NCBI GenBank assembly: GCA_013398055.1 | Contig: VZRS01010666.1 | Location: 308,575-372,574 of the forward strand | DNA length: 64,000 bases | Reading direction: 5' to 3' | From: Ifrita kowaldi | Taxonomy: Eukaryota > Chordata > Aves > Passeriformes > Cinclosomatidae | Part shown: piece after piece, positions 28,701 through 41,900 of the stretch | How the letters are laid out: every line of letters begins with the position of its first letter | Position numbering within the stretch: the stretch's first letter is position 1 | Notes under the pieces: generated by a model | What the model saw: the letters and a program-made list of their open reading frames with translations, nothing else | Database searches by the model: none | Told to the model about the DNA's origin: nothing | Made by a program: the position numbers and the translations under genes

Positions 28701-31700
28701 ACGATAGGAAGGATGTGGCCCGAAAAATAACATTTTTAAAAAAAACCCCTTTTCTTCCCTTGATCTTCATCTTCTGAGCTGGATTCAAAAGACTGGCTAA
28801 ATTCAGATACAGCCATAAACTGGTTCAGGCCACTTTTTCAGTTTGCCCATAGCAAACAGAAAAAGCAAACCAAACCAAACCAGCTCCATGTGTAAAGGAC
28901 TGATCTCAGGGAAGTCAGTGGCATGATGCTGAGTTTTTTCAGCAGAGCTTGCTGAAGTTTTTCTCTCAAAGTAGAATTTCTTCTCTTAAATTTATCTTTC
29001 AAAGAAAGAGATCTGAGAGCAATATGGCTCATGAGTTGTGGTCAGAAGCTTTGTGGGTCCTAAGCTCCTCAGTGGCCACTCCTGTGGGCTGGGCCCTAAA
29101 ATTATTGTGCCGCTGTCTCACACCTAAAATTCCCTGAGGGTACCCCCTACCCTTTGCATTTGTCCCTGCAGAATGTCTCAGCTTCAGGCCAGGCATCTAT
29201 TCACTATTCAGGTGCAGGCAGTAGCCCATCTTGAAGAGCAATCAAAAGCCTTCTGTATGAGCAATAGTCTCTTCTAACAATTCTCTTTCCCAGAGTCAGT
29301 TTTCTTTGTCTACTCTCACACACCACAGTTGTCTTTACAGGCATGGTCTCTGGAAAGGGTGAGGCAAATGTAGAAATGCCACTCTACTCTGTGCCTTTGC
29401 TGTATTTTGTTCTCCAATACAAGTTTGCTCAAGTATCCCCTCAGTCAGGATTTTGCAGAAGGAAAAGGTCCTGCAGTGAGTGCTCCGTGCTGTTGCTGAA
29501 TTGGCACCGAGGGACACAGATAGTGGCATGAGGCAGGGGAAAGGGGGGAGAGACACAAAGTGACTTCATCACTTCCACCCTTACAGAGAAGATAATGAGC
29601 AAAGCACTTTCCAAACAGAGAAAGTGAAGTGTCTTCAGACAGCAAAGGAGGCCGAAAAACTGCCAAGAGAAGATTGAAGAGAACTTTCCAAAAAGCTGTC
29701 CTTAGCAGACCGTAAATCTCACCCAGAAGACAGTTCAAACACAACACTTCCACCAGCCCTACTCTTCCCTGTTTATTTTCTTCCTGTCAGCATTAAAATA
29801 GAATAATAAAGTACCAGACAAACAAACAAGGCAAACAAGAAAATAAGCAAGAAAACCCAGTAGAGAAGAAAAAGAATTGGAGACCTTGTCTGTCAGCAGT
29901 GCTGAGGAGTGCCTTGGATCACTCTGTGCAGCAGCCTGTGCAAACACCCCTGTCTCACCACGTCCGGTCCAAGAAACAAATTCACAAACTCTTCTTAAGT
30001 CTCTGAAATAACCATTCAGAGGAATATGGGAATGCCAAGACTATATTTAAATATTTAACAGGGAAGCATATCCAGAGGTTTTGTTTTATGCTCAAGCGAG
30101 GTGTTTCCCTCTAAGCTTTGGCTGTCCAAGATCACATCAGCTTCACAGATTGCTTCCTGCATTTAGTTGGGAATTGCTTTAAAGGTAAGGAGTATTTTAC
30201 TCTCCTGAGGAATTTGACAGGGAAATGGGAAGAAAAGTCCACACTCCTCAGGGTAAATTGGGAAAGATAGGAAACTCTGCTGCCAATTTTGAAAGGCAAT
30301 GCACAATACATACCCAAGCAGGCAGGGAAATACCTCTTTGGAGGAAGCCACACAGAGTGTGAGCCTGGGGAGGTAAGCAAGCATGCTGGAGGGAAAACAA
30401 ATGGATTTCAGTTGGAAACCAGCCTGGTCTCTGTCGAACATACCAATAAAACTGACATGTTCCTGCAGACTGAGTCGGTAAGATCTGCATGTCGTGATGG
30501 GAAAAAGTACTGATAAGAAAATTTAACAGCATTAATGCAAAGGCCAGTAAAAGAAAACTAAAAAGCCTTTTTTTTTTTTTTTACTCCTTTTATTTTCCAA
30601 GCATGTGTATAAACCAGGCAGGAAGGTAGAGCTTAAAAAACTTACATGCATAGAAAGCTGAAGGAATTAATGCTCAGGGATTAGTGTTAGGGAGTTATAT
30701 GAACTAAAAATTTGCTAACACTAAGTGACATCAGAAGAGATTAAAAAACACCACACTTGCAAATACAGCCTGGTGTCTCTGCTAAAATAAAAAGTAAAAT
30801 AAAGTGAGAAGTCATCCTGGGAAAACAGAACTTTAGAAAAGACTCCTAACTAAATTAGGATAAAAGCCCAGAAAGAGCTTCGGTAAGGAAGCAGGTTTCT
30901 ACAGGAAGAATATCTGCTTTTAAGATAGCTTTAAAATTAAGGCCAGCCTCTGGTGATACCTACCAAAAATTAAAGTGAAATGAAAAGAAAAAGAAACCAT
31001 CTAGAAGGATCTCCAAAGGCCCATGCACTCTTTCAATTAGCAGTGTAGATGCAAGCGTTTAGCACTGATTCCCTAAAACGTTTGAGCATCTTAAGGGGAT
31101 AGGCTGAACTTCTTAATTTCTAACTTTTAGGGCTTTCATATGTAGGTTATAGTTACACAGATGTGTACGAACTAGAACACAGATGAAAAGTAGCCAGGTC
31201 CACTTTGTCTGCTTCCAGGACAATAAACAGAAATCCTAGAGCTTGAACATTGTGCCAGGAAGAATAGATAAACGTACAACTGCACACATTGGCATGCACA
31301 CACACAAAGGCATATGCAAACATGCAATCACTACTGAGTAGATTGGCTTGGATCCAGCTAATCCAGAGCATGACCAAAGAATAAGAGGTACGTAAGATTT
31401 TATTCCAGCTCAGGCTTGCACTGCAAATGTTTGTCATCACAAATGTGCCAAATCAGGATATCAAAAATTCATACCCTTGGCTGTCATCATTAAGTTTCCC
31501 CTTGTTATTCTCGGTTAGTTTGGAAGTAAGTGCTCCTGGTAGGATGACCTCTCTTCTCACACTGTCTTGTTCCTGTACTAAGGCACTTGAGTTATCACAG
31601 CACTGGGACGAGAAAACCCCCAGGTTATAACCCTTCTCCTGAAGCATGTGTGTAGACTGAGAATTTGTGAAATAGTCGGTTAGATACTATTGTGAAGGCC

Positions 31701-32898
31701 TCTATGTGCATTTGGGAGAGCGTGATGTGCACTTGTTTCTGTGTCCATGTGTAATTTGTGTGCTTCTAGCGCTCAGCCACACCAAACCTACGGCTGGTTT
31801 GGTATAGAAGGCTGTGGAGCACCTCCCCAGTCCTTGCTGATGTGGGAGGTGTAGAAGCCATCTAGCCCACTAGAATACTCCTTTCCATGAGCTAATGTAC
31901 TTGATGGCAAGCTGGAACATCAGGGTGGAGAGCTGAAAGCTGGACTCCAATGAGTTTTCACCTCCTAAAGGTATTCTGAGGACTTCTTCTGAATACACAC
32001 AACAGAAAAAAAAAATGAGGCTATGTGGGGACTTTGCCAACAGAAACACAGGCTTCAAAGAATTACAGGATCAGGCAGTAATTGGGACTCATCTGCCTTG
32101 TGAGGATGCACAGAAATGGAAAGCAGAGGCTTTCAAGTGAATGCTTAATGCAAATCTTCCACAACTTACACTGCTGTGAACAGTAAATTTTCTGAGACTT
32201 CATTTAATAAAAGTAAATAAAAAACATTTTTAAAAAGTAAATTAAAAAAAAAAAAAGAGAAGGAGTTCTGTGATGGCAGTTTTGTAACTGCTCTGTGAAG
32301 TTAGAGCACTGTTAAACACAAGGCTGAACAGCAGATGGCATATTTACGCCCAAGACATGAGACTGTTGTTGACATGGTTTGTAATAGCAATGTTGATGTA
32401 AATGCATATTTGCTCATTGTGTGTATAATGCTGACATTAATGCTCAAGAAAAGAAAACCATCTGGATTTTTTTTAGTCAGTATAATACGAACTGAATTAA
32501 ATACTATAAACTCACATATTGCTGAAGGCAAAACTTCTCTCAGTCGAAGAGAAGGACTATATCCTTATTTGTGTTTTACTCTAGCCTCATCTAATCCAAT
32601 ATATACCTTTAATGTTGTATTTCTTGCCTTATTTTTGATAAATTGTTGTGAATTGCACTGTCCTCAGTATATTCTTTCTCCCAGTAGAATATATTAAATA
32701 TGTATATAGTGTTGACCAATTGAGGTCAACACTAGCTTCAACAGACAAAACTTAAGATATCACAAGCAAAAAACATCTCTTGGACTCTGAAGTGGTACAG
32801 TTTTTTTTCTCTGGTGGGGAGTTTTTTCCTAAAGAATTTATTCTTTTGTGTATAAAAGATGCATTAGTAGCAACTGCATTCATCATGGATTTAAAACT

Positions 32899-32943
32899 CT
32901 TCTTCTCCTTCTTCTTCTTCTTCTTCATAATTTATAATAATAA
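32899..32943. repeat. (CTT)n followed by (AAT)n simple repeat
   Basis: cttcttctccttcttcttct-type array of about 28 bases, then an A/T-rich part with taataataata. Confidence 0.85.
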
Positions 32944-35900
32944 TAAAATTATTGTAGTTTTTTTATTTAATGATCAATATTTAAATAGTAAGTAAATGAA
33001 CAAATTCTCATCTTCAGTCAGTCTCTTAGCAAATTTAATAGCCTGAACTTTGATGCCCAGCTCCGAAATAAAATGCATACTTTCTCTTCTGCCCCTCATT
33101 AACCATCTGGAACATGCACTGAGCACTTCCTTAAGTCAGGATCTGAAACAATCTCATGACAAGGTCCAAGGAGTTCAGAAGGAAGATTTAGAACATATCC
33201 ATTAGCCCTAGGTTGGGCTAAATAGTGTTTTAAAACAGTGTTTTGACAGTGATTTCAATGCAAGTAGAATCAGGACCTCAGACACTTGTCCTGTATCTTC
33301 TGTGACCATATGGAGAAGTCATTGCATCTTCCCAAGTGTTCTCCACAAAGTGAAGTAGATTTAGCTATTAAGCTATTCTATTGCAGCTTTTCACACCATA
33401 TATCCCATATTCTAAAAACTGAGGCAACATGAAAAAAAAAATCTTTTTATTTTAGGGCTTATTTTGTTATTAATCTTTTTATGATCTGCCTTTTTCCTCC
33501 CAGCTGTTTTCTTTCCTACTTATTGCACGTGGGTTTTATTGGAACAGAGCTGTCCAAAAATCGGTGCTTTTGAAGGCAGAATAGATACACAACTGAGCCC
33601 TACTAAATAGCCTGCTCTGTTTACATGAGGCTTGTTAAATAACACAGAGCAGAGTGTGAGCAGTGAGCATCAATGTGGGTTTCCATCATTTATCATCTGC
33701 AGATTACAGGGTTCCTGCAGCTACAAAAGATAAAGCCATGACAGAATGTAATACGAAGGCAATATCTCTTTAGAGATTTTTGTGGTGCAAATTGCTGTAC
33801 AAGCAGTTAATTCTCGTGGCTCCCAGAAGACAGACACCTGAACATACTGAAAACTGAATGTAAAACTACAGCAATGCATTGTTTTGACATATGGACTATT
33901 TATAGATTTTTATAACTTTGGAAGCATTCCTGCATGGTTGAAGTTATTGCAAGCTTCCCACTGATTTCAGGAGTTTCTGATAAAATCCATTGATTTCATG
34001 AATTGATTGCAAAACCCTCTTTTTGGAAAACGAACAAAAAGAAAGTGATGTTTGCCATGGAAAACTCAGAATCAGACTTCAAACACTCTGCATATGAGTC
34101 TGTTTGAAAAATGATTCACTGTTGACGTAGCTGGAGCAAATATATATTTAAATCATCAAAATCACAGTTAACCAGAAATTCTTACAACTTTGAAATTTCA
34201 GCTGGATAATGACAAAGAAGTAATGAACTTACTGTCCCTTATTTGAACTCACCAGAATGCTCTGATGTTATACAAGTTTGATAATACTTGGCACTGATCT
34301 GGTGGGGTTAGTAAGAGTGCTGCTTGTTTCCTTTTCTGGTAGCTGCTGGCTGGTTGTGGTATTGAGTGCAACAGCAGCACCAAGGTGTGTTGCAAGTTAT
34401 TGCTCTTCTTTGCATCATCTTTTGTACCATCAGTAGTATTAAGTGGTACTGAGAGGGGAGCCCTTTCCAGAAGTGTAAAGTATATTTATATAAATGAGTA
34501 AAATTCCAAGCCTCTCATACTGAAATTGAAAGGAACTAAAAACTCTTGGAAAATATTTATGTTTAGCTTGAGCACATCCTTTCCACTGCAAATATACTCT
34601 CATTAAAATATGCTTAGACCATTCTCAGTGCAGAAATCAGTCAGAAAGGTCTTTGGAAGTCTTAGCAAGATCACCACATATTTGGCTCCTTCTTTCATTT
34701 TATTTTCAGTTCTGCAATTGGACACATGAGGATCTTTAAAGCACTAGTCCTCTTTACTCTGCACATTAAAATCCCTCACTGGAACTGAAACTGGGAGACT
34801 CGCAGTGGGGTTCCGACCTTCTTCCAACAAGAAATGTAATGCTAATTAAGTTGTTGTTTTTTATAAAATACTTTATTAAGAATAATAAGAGTAAACAAGG
34901 TTACAAAAATACCAACTTTATTAACTAATGATGTCGTTAATTACAGAAGATTTGCATTACAAGTTATAACCACAGTGTTCCCTTTTCATTAGGCATTCAG
35001 CAAGTTGTACTTAATGGGAGCATTATTTTTCCCACTTAAATAAGAAAAAATACTTTTCTCATACACTAAACTCCACAGGCAGCTCCCTGTAGTTAGATCC
35101 TTTGCAAGAAAACACCATACATAAATGCCCAAGTGTATGCATTAAAAGGAACACTGGAAAATTTTAGGGTGAAAAGCCGTGTCACTTCCTGCCAGCAGCC
35201 CCAACATTCAAAAACAGTAATATACCAGTGCACATGAGGGAGGAAGAAAATAATTGATAAGAAGACAAGGGTAAGCAACCAATCTAATAGGCTTCATACA
35301 GTCTCCATGGGCATCCACTGGTTTACAACCAGCTTTCCAGAAGGATGATGACAAAGCCTCAACTCCTGCTGAAGTTGCCTTGGAGCTGAGAACCTGTGTA
35401 CAAGGATCCATGTTGAAAAACACTGAACAACTCTTAGGCCCTGCTCTTTTGACAATCACGTTCACTGAATTCAAGGGACATTTTGCCTGAGTAGATTTTG
35501 ACCCCTAGAAATATATTGGGACCCTCATCTGAAAAGCTCTAACTCAAGTGAGTAGCTCTGTCAAGTACATTGGCAATACCTGCAGCAAGGGAGTGCAGAA
35601 TGCCTCAGAGAATTTTAATCTTAAACTAGAGAAGAAGATTTCAGCAGTAGCAGCAAAAATCTAGACCAGTACATTCCCAATGAGAGCTACATTTTTCTCT
35701 GAGGGTCATGAGGTTTGTGAGAGAAAAAGAGATAGGGGGAAAAACTTTTTAAAGGGAAAATTGTTTTCTTTAATAAAAGGAAGAAGCGTTAGCCAGTTCC
35801 AATGCCCAAAGAAAACAGTAATTAAGTTAAACTAACTTCAGTTGCACAAAATCAGCTCTTAGGTTTTAATTCCAAGATTTTATATCCAGACATTACACCT

Positions 35901-36471
35901 TTCAGAGATCAAGGATTAGTTACAGCAAGGAAAATGAGAATGAAATTCAACAGAGTTTAAGAATGTCCTTAGATTAGAATTTAAGTTCTGTACCCTTCAT
36001 TCTATCCTGATTAAAATCACATTTGTGAAGTAAAGTTCAGATCCCACTGAAGTTAGTAAGAGGCTTTTCAGCAATTTAGACGGGCACTAGATCAGGTTCC
36101 CTTGTTATAACAGAGAGAAAAATATTAGAACAGTGAAAAAATATCTCTAGAGTTTCCTTTCTTAAGAGAGTCCTGTAGTTACAACAGTTGCCTGGTACGG
36201 TACCATTGGTACCAACAAGAAATATTCACAGGAATAAATGAAGTACAGATTCATTACCACATATTATTATTCTTCTCTTCCCTTGCTCTTCAGGATCTCA
36301 GGTGCCCTCCATGCTGAGATAGGGAGAGCAAAAGTACCCAGTAAGCAAGTGCATACAAACTTGTTAAGTTCTGGAGCATCAACTCTGCACGATTTATTTT
36401 ACTGAGGCACTGCCCAGAACAAACAGGTAAAAATCCTTACACATTGTCTAACAAAAAACAGTATTTTTATC

Positions 36472-36507
36472 ATATATATATATGTGTGTGTGTGATATAT
36501 ATATATA
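36472..36507. repeat. (TA)n(TG)n(TA)n microsatellite
   Basis: Alternating atatatatat, gtgtgtgtgtg and atatatatat, about 36 bases. Candidate polymorphic marker. Confidence 0.9.
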
Positions 36508-37698
36508 AAAATCACAGTCTTCTGCACAGCAGAAGCTTAACTAAAATATTTTAAGATTCGATTTTTCAGCTAGACATAACAAAATTCCTGCAAATATAAT
36601 ACAGTGAGGACATAACAATTCTTAGAATACAAAGAGTGAACATGGAATTGGATATTTTATCCACATTCTACTTGTGGCTGAGAACAAAACTCACTTGGAG
36701 TTTTTTAAAAGTCTCTCTCAAAAATGTAATCCTTTCAATAAGATATGGTCAGTATATACTTAGTACGAATACACTCTTCACCTACATGACAATAATTAAG
36801 TGTAAATACAACAGGCTAAATCCTGCCCTCTTTAGGCCTGGTGAGTAAGAGAGGTCAAAGGGAGCATAAAGCCTTCAGAGGTGGCCAGAATAGATCGAGA
36901 CAGACTGTCTGCATAGCATCCAAAACCTTGAATCTGCTGTACAGAGAGGTCACATCTTGTCCAAAGAGACTATTCACATCAGGAGGAATTTCAGAAACTC
37001 TGCTTGCTGAAAGGCTTCTTCCTACGTGCCAGTAGAATCCGCTGGATATATGACACAAATCTCAGCAAGCCAAGCCACTTAAGTATGGGCTGAAACTCAT
37101 CCCAGCTCACCAGGAGATGTAAGAATGTGTGAGTCTTGTTGAAGTCAAAGTGCACTGCTGAAGAAAATTTGGTGAGTCAAGACGAGGCCTGTCTCCCAAA
37201 ATGCCTCCCCTGGAGTGGTTGCTTTCTGACAGGGCAGAATTCAACTCTGCATCTTCAATGTGAAATGTCCTTTTTGTATGTATACACCATGGTGTCAGCC
37301 TCGTGGCTATGCAGTTAGATATGATACACAGACCAAACACTGCTGGAAACATTTACAATTTACACAGTCACAGGTGAAGTAACAGTGCTGTTACTTATGC
37401 AATTACATGCACAGTAGTAAAACTAACGATTGGATATATGTTGTATCTATCAATTTTCCAGAAATTAAAGGGTAATCAGTGCCACCTATATAACAACATA
37501 TTTGTACAATATTTCCAGACATAAAACTAAGTGCCTACAGGCGAACAAGCACTTTTCATAGATGATGATTTTTTTGTTTCCTTTCCCTGTCAGCATAAAG
37601 GAAAATTGTTGTCCTATATACAGGCAGGAAACAAGCAACAAAACAATTGGTGATGTTGTCCTTATTAAATAAAAGATCATATCAATTTCAGCAATTGT

Positions 37699-37763
37699 TT
37701 TATTATCCTGAAAGGAATTGTACAAAGGAAAGAATTTTGTCCAAATCTAGTTAAGGTTTTATT
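37699..37763 (-). terminator. Candidate HGF polyadenylation signals
   Basis: Two minus-strand AATAAA hexamers 59 bases apart, the first seen after the HGF stop. An ATTAAA variant also lies near 38260. In AT-rich sequence such hexamers are common by chance, and no transcript data support them. Confidence 0.25.
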
Positions 37764-38756
37764 AAAGTTCTCAACTATTAATGTATAACTTACTTTTCCC
37801 AGTTTTAAGTCTCTCAGCCAGGAGCCAGATTCAACTGTTCTTTTTCCTGCTGTAAATGCAGAGTTTCATGAAATAACTAGAACCAGAGAATTTTTAATAC
37901 TTGTATGTTTAGAAAGATTTGGGCATATTTGATTTAAATTTCTTTTCATGTCCAAAGCCTTCCAATAGCTAATCAGGATTACTTTTTCAAACTGTATGAA
38001 ATGCTGTGTTTAGCATTGTAAATCCACAGTTATCTCTGGGTCAAACTTTAAAGAAATTATCAATATTTTTCTAACCAAAATGGGGTTTGAGATATCTATT
38101 AGAGGACCACATTTACACTGAAGGAACCAAGTGCAGAACGAGAGTCTGTAAGCACTGTGTAAAAGAAAGTGGTAGTGACTTCTATGAGAACTCTGCTTAT
38201 GGCAGGCTTGTCAAAGTCCATCAATAATGAAAAGATTACTTACTAAAGATATTATTTTTTAATAAAATACTGAAATCTTTGACCTCTTATAAGGGGGAAA
38301 GAGAAATATGATCATAAATGCTGTCCTTGACAGATGCATATATCTCTCAGTAGGGCTTTTGTCATATATGAAGAGAAATATATGGCTCATAGAAAGAACA
38401 AGATGTGTTAAGTAGAACTATAATTTGTTTCTCCTTCTAAGATAGTCTGAAGAGCAGCATAAAAGAGGTCATATGATCTATTTCTACAAAACCATTTATC
38501 CTCCAGTAATAATGTCTTTGCAAAATTGTTTATCCATTCAAGTATCTTCAGGAGATATGTCATCATACTTGCATATACTGTAAGTCACTCCAACATTTAT
38601 AAAACAACACTGATAGACAAAAACACCAAAAACACCCATAAATATTAAAAGAAGCTCAACAAACTTGACTATCAAGTACTTAAAAAATTGTTGATCTTTA
38701 CATTACACATTAATTACATGCTGTCCAAAATCTTTCAGTGGAAGTTGTTGAGTTTT
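37699..38756 (-). other. HGF: Probable HGF 3' UTR, end not defined
   Basis: AT-rich sequence following the HGF stop with no other feature. Two AATAAA hexamers in HGF orientation (TTTATT on the plus strand) occur at 37758-37763 and 37699-37704 and would give a 3' UTR of about 1 kb. Human HGF mRNA has a 3' UTR of several kilobases, so the true end may be further down, for example near the AATAAA at about 36393. The extent is inference only. Confidence 0.35.
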
Positions 38757-38927
38757 TCAGGGTTTTCTGTAGGTCATCATAATCTTGTGTATCCACCGGG
38801 AATAATATGATACCCGAACAAAAATCCCAGGACGATTTCGAATGGCACATCCACGGCCAGGAACAATGACACCGATTACAATCTTCAGCCTGTTTTGTTC
38901 ACAAACCAAGGGACCACCATAATCTCG
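38757..38927 (-). CDS. HGF: HGF exon 18: end of beta chain and stop codon
   Basis: Coding part of 171 bases after acceptor cctag; the stop is TGA at 38757-38759. It encodes RDYGGPLVCEQNRLKIVIGV then IVPGRGCAIRNRPGIFVRVS, YYSRWIHKIMMTYRKP and stop. Tyr takes the place of the catalytic Ser. The VPGRG loop, which contributes to MET binding in human HGF, is kept. Odd points: Arg where human has Gly just before Asp-Tyr-Gly-Gly, and Arg for Pro in CAI(P/R)NRPG. The C-terminus differs from the human VPQS end. Confidence 0.95.
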   Translation of the reverse strand, partial: RDYGGPLVCEQNRLKIVIGVIVPGRGCAIRNRPGIFVRVSYYSRWIHKIMMTYRKP

Positions 38928-41900
38928 CTAGGAAAAAATGAACACAATGAATGTCATTTCTCAAAATGCTTCGAGACACAGGTCCCACCTGTCTACTACT
39001 GAATGGTTTCTTTTGGGGATGACAGGATGCACACAGGCAATAGTGTTATTCTTAAACCAATTTCCAATACTTTTTTCATAACCAGAACTTATGAGAACCA
39101 GTGACAAAGTTGGCCTCTGATATTTTGTTCCTTTTCATGCAAATTAAGCTCTGTGATCCATCTTTACATGTGATTCTAGTGACTTCAGACTACCAGATTT
39201 TATTCACCTCTTTCCTTTTTCACCTGCAAGCCTAATATTTGTTTATGTAAATATAAACCAGATGAGTAGAATGTGAGTTGACTGATAAACATCTTTGTAA
39301 TGATGATAGGCTTTGCATCAAAGGCTACTGACAAAGTCAGGTTAGTATTTTTCTTTCAGTCAATCATCTTGCAAGGCCCTAGGATGAGAATGTAGATGTG
39401 CTAATAGGCAGGGAAGGATAACAAACATAATAAAAGGTAATATTTTTTTGGCATTATTTTGGGACATAAGTTGTTAAAACGATTCTTTTTTTTTTTTATT
39501 CTGAATGAATGAGACACCTATACACCAGTTTATGCATTCTATGAAAATTTGGAGTATGACCCACTGAGATCAGAGTTAGATATTATCACATAGATCTGGG
39601 ACTTGAACATAGATACTGCAGTTTCTACCCAGGCTAAAGGTAGACTGGACCCAGCAAACTCACTGCAAGACTAGACAGCAAATGGTCATATCAAATAGTG
39701 AGTCATTGTTTCAAAAAATGAAAGCTGACAATTAGCATTGCATTCTCTCTGGATCACCAGAGAAACAACAATGCTTGACCTTTATTTGGTTTGGGATTTT
39801 TTCTGACTGACGGCAGACTAGTTCCCACATGAACAATGAACTATGTCAGCGCCATCAGAAAGGCTCATAAAACACTTTCAGGAGTGGAGTTTCACCTGCC
39901 AATCTGATTTTGTTCTTCTGCCTGTTCTCTGCTGAGGAAAGTAGCTTCAAAGGAGAACTTAGGGAGCAGGAAACTGCTCAGTGATTAAGACTGATTGCTA
40001 ATATTAATTCAGTCCATTTCTTCTGGCAGGGAAAAACAAAGTGCAGGATCCCCGGCAGATTTGCATGCAGATGTTTCATTTATAAGCCTTGACAAGTCTA
40101 AGACCTCATTTACAATGAAATATTTTATTTTGAAGAAAATACTTTGCAACAAAAAATGATCCCATGGAATATTAATAACAAATGGAAGAAGCCTCAGCTT
40201 TATGAAGATGACCTCTGTTCCCCATGGTTTGGTAGTAACCTTGGGTAGGGAAAATTTCACTACATGGTTAATATTGGTATTAGGAAATCCACAATTCTAT
40301 TCCAGATAATAAATACTTAATAATGTTCATGACTTCCCTCCTTCTAGATATCCTCAGTCAGATTTTCCACCAAAAAAAAAAAAAAAATTATATCTTCCTG
40401 TAATAAATTATTTACAGCTTTTCTCCTCAGATGTCTTTTCTCCATCATCGAAACTATTGCTAAGCAAAACAACTTTATCAAACTATATGATCACTGAAGT
40501 AGTTCTCCTGTCCTCACCAATATGTTTCTCAGGCTTGATTAGGGAGACCAAAAAGCTCCAGCCTTCTGACTGGTACAAACCTCAGTATATTTTTGGATCT
40601 TTCTCCTTCCTTCACAACTTTATCAACTCTGTTGAGTACTGACTGTTACGTATTTTGCATGCAATACCTCATCTAAATAAGAAGGTGAATTTGCTCCAGC
40701 CTTTTGCTTTCTACTCAATCAAAACACACAACTATTGCTACCACAGAGCTCACCTTAGTCCTTATTATGCAGAATACAAATTTGTCTCAGTCTAGTGAAG
40801 TGTTTTAGTCATATGAGTATACTTAAGATTCACATAAATCTTTCAATGTGTGGTAGCACAATGAAATTGAAGCAATTTCTGTGTTCTGACATAAAATAAA
40901 ACACTTGCAACACAAATCATTTTCCAATACAAAAGTTTAGTGCAGTGAGAATAATTATAAAAAAACCTTCAGTAATTTATTTTTTTGGGAAAGAAATAGC
41001 CAGGGTCCTAAAAATGTATTAGGAAATGCAATGTTTACCTCACAAGGCCCAGCACCTATGGTTTCAGCCACAGCACAGATTTCAGACTCATTCACAGTGA
41101 TCTTCCCTTTGAGATACTGGTTGCATTTCTCATTTCCCAAAATAAGCAGGTTTGCTACTCGGAGAAGGCCGTCATAGTTAACTACTACAATTGAAAAGAG
41201 AACAAAAAAATTACTCTATTTTAGGGGGAAAAAAGTATTTCAAGATACAGTCTAGATAAACTTATTCATGTAATTTCAGTTATTGTACTTTCTCTCCAAT
41301 ACTCAAATTTTTGTCTATCCTCACTGTTATCATGCTTTTGTATTTTGGATTTCTTATATTTTCTGCAAATGGGATTTGCCAGACATTTGTTTGGTTTTCA
41401 TGTCTGTTCAGTTCTCTGAGAATATCCGGACAAATTTTCAGTATTAGAATAAAGGGTTGGGTAACTGGGCTTACTCTACAGCTCACCACCAGCTTGCCCA
41501 GTCATCAAAGAAATCAGAAAAAGAGCCTGAAAGTGTTATCACTCCATCAGTGGATGGAGGATTCTGCTCCCTGCCTTAAACATGAGTTAATGTGTAACAG
41601 TGTCTGCCATGGCCTAGGGAAGGACATGTGACTTGAAAAATACTGTAACAGAGTGAAGTTTTTCTCATTCTGTGCTGGCTCAGCTACCCTGAATGACTTT
41701 GTGCCTGCAAGGGCAGAGCCACAGCCTTGTGCAATCTCCATTCATCAGCGTGAAGGTCAGGATGCAGGAGCCCTGTGGAGCTTACTCTTGTTCTACATGT
41801 CGAAAGACAAGCCTGTACAAGCTGCAAAGATAAATAAAGGGTCTGGACCTGCCCATTCTCTGCACAGCCATCAAAAGAAAATGCCAAGCTTGCCCTTGAC

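Larger units (their letters stand above)
25786..37698. other. Intergenic, no gene recognised
   Basis: AT-rich sequence between the GC-rich block and the candidate HGF transcript end. ORFs are short (up to 120 codons at 32335-32697 plus) and unrecognised. Contains a CTT/AAT simple repeat near 32899 and a TA/TG microsatellite near 36472. A longer HGF 3' UTR could reach into the top of this interval. Confidence 0.6.

Noticed and set aside
32335..32697. Longest ORF in the window outside HGF (120 codons, plus)
   Set aside because: Composition looks random, with no domain or homologue I recognise and no conserved start context; it overlaps a minus-strand ORF.
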